64,000 bases of DNA from Pholiota molesta (Eukaryota; Basidiomycota; Agaricomycetes; Agaricales; Strophariaceae): assembly GCA_014925825.1 (NCBI GenBank), contig JACGCK010000063.1:186001-250000 (forward strand), given 5' to 3'. Below, piece by piece: positions 1 through 10,400 of the stretch; within the stretch, counting starts at the first letter, position 1; every line of letters starts with the position of its first letter. The position numbers and the translations under genes are program-made. The notes beneath the pieces were generated by a model. That model was not told the origin of the DNA and did no database searches. It saw nothing but the letters and a program-made list of their open reading frames with translations.

Positions 1-744
1 GTGCTCTAGACCAGAAATTTTTCTCGTTTCGTGTTTTGGCGCGACTGTGCACTGATAATCCGAGACTTCAAACTTCCATGTTAGGGTCATTTCAAGCCTG
101 CGTTTACACTATCTCGTCTAAAAGGAAATACATCGAACAATGACAGCCAACGAAAAGAATGCGATTGCGGATCGAAAGGCGAACTTGTCGGAAACGGACT
201 CCGCAGCGTCAGCGGTTCATTTGTATTGCTTATTTTTCTGTAGTCTCCAAGTTTATCACGATGCTCATGATTTTTCATTTTTCCCTTTCCTTCATATTAG
301 TTCCCTGCGAGCGACTTCAGACACGTTTTCGTTCTATCAAGTGGTCAGTTACTTGTCTTTGCATATGAAAAGCAGTTTTTTTTGAAAACTTTTTGCAAGA
401 ATGAACTTAGTGTGTTTAGGCGCTTGTAACGGGATCGCAACGTCAAATTAGCGCCCAGAGTCAGAGACCGTGCGAATATTTCTACGCATCGTGGTCGTGT
501 CGCGGTTCTTTTGAACGTCTCCGCTTGGTCTCCGCCCACTTCTGCATCCTATCTATGGTTCATTGACTAAGGCGCCTATTTCATGCGATTCTAAAGCAAC
601 TAAGAAGGATAGAACAACAGCTCTTCTCTCCGCCTTGGATAACTACAGACGAAACTTGAAAGGAAGCGCAACATGCGCATTGGCCCTTTTCGATCCGCAC
701 AACCTTATCCTGATTCCTTAAAATGGCCCGCCTTTGTGTAGCCA
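1..744. other. Intergenic 5' flank without a supported gene
   Basis: I see no family-like coding sequence here. Short open frames (for example 140-385 on the plus strand) have no recognisable motif and no splice pattern that extends them. The last 100 bases act as the promoter of the dynamin gene. Confidence 0.5.
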
Positions 745-753
745 TATATAAAA
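745..753 (+). promoter_or_regulatory. TATA box of the dynamin gene
   Basis: TATATAAAA lies only 7 nt before the first in-frame ATG (760). If transcription starts the usual 25-35 bp downstream of a TATA box, the first ATG would be outside the mRNA and the next in-frame ATG at 829 would be used. The motif is seen; the start-site consequence is inferred. Confidence 0.6.
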
Positions 754-759
754 GGCGTC

Positions 760-3700
760 ATGTCATTTTCTTCCACCAAGCGTTCAAAGCGTTCCCCATT
801 CAAAGTTCCCCTCGCTGCATATAGCCCAATGCCATCCACCGCTCAGGCCGGAACCACTGCGCCTCCCCCACTTTCAAAGGCCACCGTTAATGGCGCCGCC
901 AAAGACGAAGTCGGGCTCTCGAACCCCAAGTTGAGCCAAGGAAGCCGCAAGATGCTTGATCTAGTGAATAGGTTGCACAGTACTGGGCAAGTTTTTTTTG
1001 CTGACGCTTATTCCGCCCGTAAGCAGTTACTAATATGTATACCGTCATTTTTTTATCATCTTGTAGAGTTCAGGTCGACATTGATCTCCCTCAAATTGCC
1101 GTCATCGGGTCTCAGAGTGCCGGCAAATCCTCTCTCATCGAGTCGATTTCCGGTATCACCCTTCCTCGGGCTGCGGGTACTTGCACTCGGTACGTGTTCC
1201 TTCCCCATTTTCGTTCGCATTTTCTCATCGCGTCTCTTCAGATGCCCCACGGAATGTCGTCTATCCCGTAGCGACGCCCCCTGGCAATGTATCGTCTCAC
1301 TCCGGTTCATCACCGACGCCAATGGCCAGCCGTTGGGGCAAGCGCGCAACGATCCCTTCGGCCCTATCATCTACGACAAATCCAAGGTCGAGGAGCGCAT
1401 CCGCCGCGCGCAGCTCGCGATCCTCAACCCGAAGGTCGCGCCGGCGTCGTTTTTGGAGGACGGGGCCGGCGACCGCACGGGTGTGGAGAGCCAGCTCAGC
1501 TTCTCGCTGAATGCTGTTACGCTGCAGATTAGCGGCCCCGACGTTGCTGATCTCTCGTTCTGCGATCTCCCTGGTGTGTGTTGCCGATTGGTTTTTAGAG
1601 ATGGCACGGGCCCTGGATATAACATACATATTTACTTACGTTGGATACGTAGGTTTGATCGCTAGTGTGAGTAGCAATCGCGGGAGCAGCAACGACATCG
1701 CATTGGTCGAGAGTTTGGTCACCACGTACATCAAGAAACCCAGCTGCATTATTCTTCTAACGGTCGCTTGCGAGAGTAAATTAAACCTTATGCGCTGCAT
1801 ATCTCCGTGTTTGGTACTCACATAAAGCTTATTTTATCTTATCCCAGCCGACTTCGAGAACCAAGGAGCACACCGCCTGGCTAAACAATATGACCCAGAA
1901 GGGAAGAGAACCATCGGTACATGAACTTCACCTGCTTACCTTTTCTGCTGTTATGTGATTTCATACTGACGCCGATTCTTTGCTATTACAGGTGTTTTAA
2001 CAAAGCCGGATCGCATCCCCGTGGGCGAGGAATCTAACTGGCTCCCGTTTATCCGGAATGAGAAGGAGACACTCGAAAATAACTGGTACTGCGTGAAGCA
2101 ACCATCTTCGAACGACTTGAAGTCGAGTCCGACATGGGCTGATGCGCGCAAGATGGAGAACGAGTTCTTCTCGTCCAAGGCGCCGTGGTGTGATTTAGAC
2201 AGCATCTATCAAAAGTATTTGCGCACCAGCAATCTGGTGGACAGGCTCAGCAGCGTTTTGTCCGACTTGATCTCCAAACGGTCTGTTTTTAGAACTTTTC
2301 AAGAGAATCACCAGCTTATTCGATGGTCAAAAAATATCTAGGGTTCCCCAGATCCACGATGAACTCGAGCGATCTATTCTCGGCGCTCGCGCTCTGTTGG
2401 CGCAGCTCCCCCGCCCGCCGTCGGAGGATCCGCGCAGCGAAATCGCCACGCTCTTCCATACGTTCACCAGCGACCTCGCGCGCCATGTGGAGGGCGTGTC
2501 TGACGACGCCGACTCGATCTTTGGGAACGGTATTGGTTTGATCCAAGCCATCCGCCCTTCGCAGGAGCGATTCAGAGCGGCCATTCGTGCCACGGCGCCC
2601 AACTTCCTCCCATTCGAGAAACGGAACGCGGAGGAGAGGCGGTTGTCTGCGGCGGATTTCTTGCGCGCTGAGGAAGACATGGAGGTTGACTCTGGCGAAA
2701 GTGAAACTGCAAGCGAGGATATCAATTGTTATGATTTCGAGGCGGCGGTTCGTGCTGTGAGCAGGAAGAGAAAGGAACCTCCTGCGGATGCTATATACAT
2801 TGACGAGGTTTTTGAGAGGGCACATCGGTGAGCTTTATTTACTTCCAGTGGTGCGCATTCCTAACAAACTCTTTTCTATGAAGTGCCCGCACGCGCGAAT
2901 TACCCGGAAATTACCCGTTTGTAGTTCAGAAAACCTTCATCGACAAAATTATCAAGGAGTGGCACGCTCCTGCGCAGGTTCTCTGCAAAACGGTCCATAA
3001 TACAGTTCTTGAGCACGTCAAAAGCCTCGTTGGGAAGCACTTTGCGGAGTTTGGTCAAGGACATCTTGAGCAGCGCATCAAGTGGGCTTACTTTCTTCTT
3101 TTCTCGTGTCCTTTCTGACGATCCTTCTCATTAACTGTTTAGATCAATTATCCAACAACACATGAAAAAATGCCTCGAACGCGCTGAGGAACGCATCCAA
3201 TGGCTTCTCGAACTGGAAGTTTCCCCGTTCTCTTTGAACACACACTATCTCGCGGACTACAAGGCGAAGTTCCTGGCGCATTACAAGAGTTCGCGCGACG
3301 AGCAAAACCGCGCCCACCTCGCCACCGCGATTCGCGATTACGAACTGGAAAGTCAGGCCAAAGCACGACACAGCAAGAAAGGCACTGCTTCGTCTTTCTC
3401 CACCCCAGCTGAGCCGATAGGAATCGCGAAGATTTTGAGTGGTTTGGCAGAGATTGGGATGACGGGCATCAAGCCGGAGGGCCTCGCGAATCTGCTCCCA
3501 CCTGATCGCATGGAGCCCGCGCTCATCATTATGGCGGATGTGCGCGCCTATTTCCAGGGTTCGTCTGTCTGCCAGCCTTCATTTCAGAATGTGTATTGAT
3601 CTTTGTGGGTTTTAGTGGCTTACAAGCGTTTCGCGGATCTTATCCCTCTCGCTATCGACCGAGAGCTTGTTCGGGGCGCTGCGAAAGATGTCTTGCAGAT

Positions 3701-3860
3701 TCTGTACCACAACCTCGGCATCAACGGTGATGATGGAGCGCGTATTTGCAAGGAATTGTCTGAGGAGAGCCCACAGGTCGCAGGAAGGCGAGAGGACCTT
3801 CGCAAGAAGTTGGAGCGTTTGGAGATCGCAAGTGGGGAGCTGCTTGCCCTTGGAATTTAA
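760..3860 (+). CDS. Dynamin-type GTPase (Mx/DRP-like), ten exons
   Basis: This is a large membrane-remodelling GTPase of the dynamin superfamily. Exons: 760-986, 1067-1189, 1242-1573, 1653-1775, 1848-1916, 1992-2280, 2342-2827, 2884-3081, 3143-3558, 3616-3860, giving 835 aa. Exon 2 carries the P-loop GSQSAGKSS, then the G2 threonine in LPRAAGTCTR. Exon 3 ends at the G3 motif DLPG and exon 6 begins with the G4 motif TKPD. A middle/stalk region follows, and the last exons hold a GED-like helical C-terminus. No transmembrane segment or PH domain is visible, so it resembles Mx-like or DRP-like members more than classical dynamin. The N-terminal 60 residues are Ser/Pro/Ala-rich. Start: 760 is the first in-frame ATG, but a TATA box at 745-753 suggests that 829 (812 aa) may be the true start. 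Intron 1 uses a GC donor. Exact target membrane unknown. Confidence 0.92.
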
Positions 3861-4238
3861 TCTCTTCCCATGTTGAGCTCCATTATCTTTCTTGCTGCGG
3901 ACTGTAATTGTATGAATAATAGATGATTGAAGTTAAGATCCAGAAGGTCCATCCGCGGACCCATCGTGTGATGCAGGATTCAATGAAAAGCAGATGAAAG
4001 TCAAAGCGAAAGGAGATTGCGGCGTTACAATTCACTCAAAGCTTGCTCAAGGCGTTCACGGTCGTCGTCGGCCAACACTCGGCCGACCGCATGTGGGCAC
4101 GTCACGTGTGCCGCCCGACTGTGTCGCTCGCCGTGACCTGTCGAATGAACGGAACTTCGACCTCCACAACGCAGGTTTACACCTGGTTTACACACAGGGC
4201 TTACGCTTTTACGGCTGTGACTAGGTCTTCGACACGGA
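3861..4238. other. Intergenic between dynamin and F-box genes
   Basis: This stretch holds the presumed 3' end of the dynamin transcript and the promoter of the F-box gene. I see no coding signal. Confidence 0.5.
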
Positions 4239-4244
4239 TATAAG
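4239..4244 (+). promoter_or_regulatory. TATA box of the F-box gene
   Basis: TATAAG lies about 60 bp before the 5'-UTR intron donor. This spacing fits a start site near 4270, then the intron, then the ATG at 4366. Confidence 0.45.
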
Positions 4245-4305
4245 TAAGGTAAGGACGATGTCGCTAACTCGTTATCCCCCCAGCTTTTGCCGTCATTTTG
4301 CCTCC

Positions 4306-4364
4306 GTAAGATTTATTCATTTCTTATGATGCCGCTCGCTTTAATACTGACGCTGCCTTTGCAG
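4306..4364 (+). other. 5'-UTR intron of the F-box gene
   Basis: A GTAAGA donor at 4306, a TACTGAC branch-like sequence near 4345 and a TTTGCAG acceptor end one base before the ATG. The 59-bp length matches other introns here. Inferred from sequence only. Confidence 0.55.
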
Positions 4365-4365
4365 C

Positions 4366-6132
4366 ATGTTTGTCTCAACTATGAATGAGCGCGAACAGGT
4401 GAAGCCACTGAACCATCAAAGTGTCCACTATTGTCCCTCAGGATTGGAAGATTACAAACTAGGCGACGTGGGTAGAGATGGGTGCACACTATGCACGGAA
4501 CTCAAGCTACTCGAACTGTTGAAAGAGGACATAATTCGGAGGACGGCCCAATTGCGTGTCAAAATAAACCAAACCCACAGTGCTATTAATCATCAATTAC
4601 CACCTGAAATTCTCGCAACGATATTCCAAGCCTACGTCGACGACCCCTCATACGACGACCCCTTGTACGACGTTGAACCATCACGTTACCGACTCCGGGA
4701 TTGTAATCCATTCCTGCTCGGTGCAGTGTGCAGGACATGGAGGGACATCGCGTGGTCGACGCCGAGACTCTGGGCAGCGATAACGATTAACATGGATTTT
4801 CCTCCCCATAACCGGGCGACGCAGATGTCGTTGATCCAGGAGTGGCTCTCGCGCGCAGGTCAACTCCCGCTTTCTATTCGCCTCATCAACAATTCTTTCC
4901 TGCATAACGATTCAACTTTCCTGCATAGCGATGATATCCACCAGATGCGTTTGATCATCGACCTTGTAAACCAGTATTCTCCACGATGGCGGAATCTCAT
5001 CATCCACCTCCCGACATACGTGTTCCCCTGGTTTGCGACGGTCGGAAATCACGCGCCAATACTCGAATACCTAAAGGTTGAGGGGAAGCCACACTTCCGG
5101 AATAACCGTTGGAGCGATGATGAAAGCGGCTTTGACACTCTCAACCTTGGAAAGACTCCATCTCTAAACTACCTGTCTATACAACGACTTTCCCTGTGTC
5201 AACTCAACCTTGACTGGAGCTCACTCATCCACTTCTCATCGGAAAACCTGACCGACATCGAGGGCCTCGAAGTCCTTCGTCGCGCACCGCTTCTTGAGCA
5301 CATCACTCTACCAACCTGCGCTGGATCCAGCTCCATCACAGACCTCTACGCGCTCCCTTCGACCCCAATCTTTACACAGCGCCTCCGCACGTTCTCCTTG
5401 ACGTTTCAGAACCAGGACGGCGCCGCCTTCATGGACACTCTGACGTGTCCCGCCCTCGACACGCTCTCCATCGTCGGCCCGCCGATGGGGTCTCTGGCCC
5501 CGTTCTCCCTCCGCTCTGGCTTCGCCCTGAAATCCCTCTCGCTAAAGTTCTGCAGAGAACAGGCGCGCTCCTTCGTACAGCTGCTCTATGGGCAGCCGTC
5601 GTTGGCCGAGCTGAATGTCGGGTGGTCGTCGCATCTCGGTGTGCTGTTGGCGGAGTTGACCGCCACAGCGGGGGCGGAGAAGGGTGATGTGTTCTTGCCG
5701 AATTTGGAGCGGCTGGAGTATATGGGTGCACCGGTGGGCTTGGATTGGCCGCAGTTTGGGGCCCTTTTCGGTTCTCTGCCGACATTGCCGGATGCTGAGG
5801 AGGACGAGGCATGGGCGTCAGCGGCGATGGCGACTGCGCCTGAAGCGCGAGTGCGGCCGCGCTGTGCGCGTCCGTGGCGGCATATTAGCATGACGCTGCT
5901 CCAGGACGGAGACCAGGGCAGCATGGACGGGAGAGGGGTGCCGTACATCCCCGAATCCGTCCTCGCGTGTCTGTACTCTGCGGTGGCGAGTGGTATCGAA
6001 GTGGAAGTGAAGGTCCCGGCGTATTCACACTCGGACACATCTGAGATCATGAGTGATTGGATTGTAGTGTCGGAGGAGTGGCATGAGGTGCAGCGGGAAC
6101 ATGCTGCTGCTGAGATGTCAATTGGGTTGTGA
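4366..6132 (+). CDS. F-box protein
   Basis: An uninterrupted frame of 588 aa. Residues about 70-125 form an F-box-like domain: a coiled N-terminal stretch, then LPPEILATIFQAYVD, and after an insert VCRTWRDIAWSTPRLWA, the usual Agaricomycete layout (L-P-x-E-I-L ... V-C-x-x-W-R ... P-x-L-W). F-box proteins bind Skp1 and bring substrates to SCF ubiquitin ligases. The remaining 450 residues have an irregular leucine-rich pattern, as in the many F-box proteins of mushroom genomes, and probably bind the substrate. A CxxC (CTLC) lies near residue 40 before the F-box. The substrate cannot be told. The single coding exon, with an intron only in the 5' UTR, is typical of this expanded family. Confidence 0.85.
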   Translation: MFVSTMNEREQVKPLNHQSVHYCPSGLEDYKLGDVGRDGCTLCTELKLLELLKEDIIRRTAQLRVKINQTHSAINHQLPPEILATIFQAYVDDPSYDDPLYDVEPSRYRLRDCNPFLLGAVCRTWRDIAWSTPRLWAAITINMDFPPHNRATQMSLIQEWLSRAGQLPLSIRLINNSFLHNDSTFLHSDDIHQMRLIIDLVNQYSPRWRNLIIHLPTYVFPWFATVGNHAPILEYLKVEGKPHFRNNRWSDDESGFDTLNLGKTPSLNYLSIQRLSLCQLNLDWSSLIHFSSENLTDIEGLEVLRRAPLLEHITLPTCAGSSSITDLYALPSTPIFTQRLRTFSLTFQNQDGAAFMDTLTCPALDTLSIVGPPMGSLAPFSLRSGFALKSLSLKFCREQARSFVQLLYGQPSLAELNVGWSSHLGVLLAELTATAGAEKGDVFLPNLERLEYMGAPVGLDWPQFGALFGSLPTLPDAEEDEAWASAAMATAPEARVRPRCARPWRHISMTLLQDGDQGSMDGRGVPYIPESVLACLYSAVASGIEVEVKVPAYSHSDTSEIMSDWIVVSEEWHEVQREHAAAEMSIGL

Positions 6133-7318
6133 TAGGTTCTCTATCGATTTCGCTTTTATATATGTTGTCATTCTCTTGTTCTTTGTTTTGAATCTGCTAT
6201 CTTTCCGTCGATATTCATTGTGCGGTCATCGCATTTCACGATTTTGTATTGGGCTATCTCTTATCCTATAAGGGTCGCTCTTGTCTCTTGCACTCGTCTT
6301 TACTTACTCGTCTCTCGCTCAGCTCTGCTTCTTTTGCTGCCTTTTGATTGTCCGAAGAATGTCCACATGATACCCAGTCGAACACAACAGCGTCGCAGAA
6401 TATACCCTTTCTTTAACTTTTTTGTGTATTCGAAAGCGAGGCTATGTATGTAACTCTTGGCGGAATTATAGCTATCGTATAAGACTCTGAATAATAATAT
6501 CACTTGATGATGACTGCTGATTAGATTCAGACAACTTCGAAGTAGTAGATAACGCGATGTAACGGGTCTATTATTGCAGCAGGTCTTTTACATAGGGAAT
6601 TTGAGTCTCTTGAGGTCTCTTGAGATCCGTGATTGATATCAATAATCATATGGTCGAATGACCTCATGGATTCTGGAATGCTTCTGTGCGATGGAAGGTG
6701 TGGTAGTGTGAACTGAGAATTTACGATCTGGTACTTTTGTGTGGCCTTCTTCGTTATAAAACGTCACCAACTCGTTATAGGATTACATGGTAGTTTGAGA
6801 GTTACAGACAGTAGACAGCACAGTAAATCAAGTATGTTCAGTTATTTTTTTCGAGCATATAATTTGTTTTTTTCGCTAGTTTCGGTTGCCTTCCTTCTTA
6901 AAGCTTTTGTTTAAGAAATTTTTAACTCAATATTCTCAACTCAATAGAACCTCCAAAGAGTTGTAATAAGTAAAGCTTGCAGACTTTACTGTTATAAAAA
7001 ACTTGTAGTACTTACAGTCAATGCGACGCGGTGTTACAATTTTGACATCTTCCACATGCGATACAGGACGAAAATTCCCAGAGATAGCTCCATAGCCAGT
7101 AGCATCCCCGACTTGTCCATATTTATGACGGTCCTTTGTCCCAGCGGCGCGCGCGCCGCGCTCAGGCGGCCGTTCTTATTTGATCGCGCGTGATTTAGGA
7201 CGCCATGTGGCCTGTCAATTGACACTGCTATTTCATCCCTTCCTCAATCCATGACCCAAACCTGCCTTCGCTACGAAAAACCGTCACACACGCTGCTGGT
7301 TGACCATATTGACACTGT
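6133..7318. other. AT-rich intergenic region
   Basis: About 1.2 kb of AT-rich sequence with many stops in all frames. The minus-strand frame 7034-7225 encodes a short hydrophobic peptide without family features and I do not call it. Confidence 0.5.
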
Positions 7319-7331
7319 AATATATATATAA
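7319..7331 (+). promoter_or_regulatory. TATA-like element of the ceramidase gene
   Basis: The alternating TATATATATAA run lies about 90 bp upstream of the chosen ATG at 7420. This fits a short leader and supports that start over the upstream ATG at 7348. Confidence 0.45.
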
Positions 7332-7419
7332 TTCACCTCGTGGAAGGATGCCACTACTCGCGACCCACAGCAGTCTTCCGTTCGACTTCTGGGATCTCAC
7401 AGTCTCTCTCGCCGAGGCA

Positions 7420-10400
7420 ATGACGAACACGCTTTGGTATCTAACCGCTTTCCTAGCTTCAAGCTCTGTAATAGTACCCAATGGCGCCCTTCAAGCAGTG
7501 TCCGCGCAGTATCTCCTAGGTCTTGGTGAGTCGGTCTTTGCTGGTAGGCAATCGACGCGTCGAAACTAACGGACGAGCAGGGATCGGTGATATCACTGGG
7601 TAATTACTCCAGATGTAAGAGCATCACTTCACCTGCTTATATGAATGTGAATCTGCAGTCCTGTTGTGGAGACCAACATGATGGTGAGTGGAATTGACGA
7701 GCGGGGATTCACTGCTAGACATTGACCTTTCGTTGCTTAGGGATACGCGTCTTTAGCGCAGACTGACACTGGACTCCATATGAGGGAACGCAGTCGCGCG
7801 TTCATCATCGCGGATGCCTCAGCCCCGAGCAACAGAGTCGTTTTTATCAATGCCGGTGCGTATTATACGAAGATTGTGAAATGGCGTGAAGATTCAGAAT
7901 GGATTATGGATGGACATGGTGCAACATGGTGCCAAAGGATACGGAAAGCTCGGTAATGGAAAGCGAAAGCATTCTAAATCATTATCTTCTTTCTTTTCAC
8001 TCAGATATCGCCATGGGCGACTCCGGCGTACGCCGCACCATCGTCTCCGAGCTCTCCGCCGCTTTCCCGGGCGTCTACACCGACTCCAACATCGCCTTCG
8101 TCGGCACGCACCAGCACTCCGGCGTCGGCGGCTACCTTGAAAACCTCCTCCCCCAAGTCACTTCGCTCGGCTACGTCAACCAGACCGCCAGCGCCATCAT
8201 CACCGGCTCCGTCCTCGCCGTGAAGCGCGCACACGCGAACCTCGCGCCGGGAAAGCTCAGCCTCGGGAACACGACCGTTTTGAACGCCAATATCAATCGC
8301 TCGCCAACTGCGTACCTTGCGAATCCTGCTGAGGAGCGGGCCCAATACGAGTTTGATCAGGACAAGGATATGACTGTGTTGAGGTTCGATGATCCCAATG
8401 GGAATGCGAGGGGGTTGTTGAGCTTCTTTGCTGTTCACGGAACGAGCCTGTATGAGGTATGTGTGTTCTAGGTTCTTGAACTCAACAGCTTGCTTATTGA
8501 CTTGCTATAAGAATAACACCTTAGTCAGCGCTGATAATAAGGGAATGGCAGCATTCTTATACGAATGTGAGTTTGAGGCGCTGTGATATTTTTTGGGTGC
8601 GAAATTCATAACTTCATGCATGCAGCTTCTGTCGAGCCAAAATCCGCACCAGGAAACACCACTTTTATCGCTGGTTTCTCACAATGTAAGTAGGGAAGAG
8701 GGAAAAATTTATTTATTCAGTTATAGCCGTCCTTATATTATTTTCAAGCCAACGTCGGAGATACGAGCCCCAATACGTGCGTCCGAGCAAACTTTTTTCG
8801 CTCTAATTTTTTTAGCATGCTTTGATCTATGTAACTATATCAATCTTGCAGACTTGGCGCATTCTGCGAAAGCCCTGGGCAGCCGTACGACGGCCAGTCG
8901 TGTGATGCGGACCACTCAACTTGTGGAGGGACAGTAGAGGATTGTCATGGCCGGTACGTCGCCTTCCCTGCCACTTGCTTCGCTCCGCCTGCTGACATTG
9001 ATATTCCATTGTTTTATTTCATTCGTACTTTTTCGCTTCCCGTTCAAAGCGGCCCGGGGTTCCAGATTTCCGACTTCGAGTCAAACAGGATTATCGGACA
9101 GCTGCAGTTCGAGGGCGCGCAAACTGTTATGAATGGCCCGTTGACGGCTGTTCATGGTACTGTCAAGAGCGTGCACACATATGTTACGATGTAAGTTGTC
9201 AGCCCTCTTTTCTCTTCCTCTTCTGTTCGCCCTTCGTTCGGGTGCTGGTTTATTGGGCGCTGCTTTTGATATGTAGAATAAATCATTTGATTTATGTCGG
9301 CGCTGACCTTCCAATTTTGGTTCTGCAGGGCAAACCACTCGTTCACGCTCCCGAATGGGACCACGGTATCCACATGCCCAGCTGCCATGGGTGAGTTTTT
9401 TCATTGAATTGTCTGCTGTCGTTTTTTTTTTATTGCTCTTCCATGTGATGTTATAATATTTCTCTTCTCTCTTTCATTTTGTTCATTTTGTCATTATGTT
9501 GTCTGCTGTCGTTTTCTTTTATTGCTCTTCCATGTGATGTTATAATATTTCTCTTCTCTCTTTCATTTTGTTCATTTCGTCTGACAGACTGTTATTATTT
9601 TCTTGGTACTAACGATATTTGTTCATCATTCTAGGATTTTCATTTGCTGGTGGAACAACGTTTGTGCATCTTCCTTTCGTCCCTTTTTTGGTTTGTTGAC
9701 ATAGCACTTCTTTTCTTCTTCCTTTCGATTTGCAATTACCCACTGAAAATCCATAACCATGTGTTGACTCCCTCTCTCCCCGAATAACACTCAGCGACGG
9801 ACCCGGAGCATTCGATTTTATCCAAGGCGACAACTCTTCGACTCCCCAGTACGTCTGCACTGCTTATTTTTGGAACACACGTCCTTCAAACCTGATAATT
9901 GATACTTTTTTCGCCTAGGAATCCGTTCTGGGAAGTCGTCAAAGGTGAACTTTCCTTCTTGAGGGCCTATTGTATGGCCAACAAAGCACGATGTATATGA
10001 TATCTGATGGCTTATTCTCCTCCATCTGAATTCCCATCGGTGCTGCGCAGGCGCTATAACCCCTCCGCCTAATGCAGCCCAAATAGCTTGCCAGGGTGCT
10101 AAACCTATCTTACTCAACACAGTGCGTTGAGCTATTATGGCTCACCTTCTCTGTTGAGGTGATCTGCGGTTTATTTGTGACTGACAAACGTTGTTCGCTA
10201 TAGGGCTTTGCGCACACGCCATACGAATGGGCCCCCAATAGTGTCGATATCCAGATGTTCCGTATTGGTAACTTTGGTGCGTCGAATATCTTAATCTTAT
10301 CTGTGTCAATTCTTCCTTCTCCACCGCGGAGCCCGTGCCATACGCTCACGAGTTGCTTCGCGGTCGCTCCAAAGGCGCTTATCTCGTGTCTTTTCATACT

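Noticed and set aside
7899..7955. Extra exon in ceramidase between exons 4 and 5
   Set aside because: The family sequence continues directly from VVFINA to DIAMGDSG when the whole interval 7856-8004 is removed, so an extra exon is not needed.
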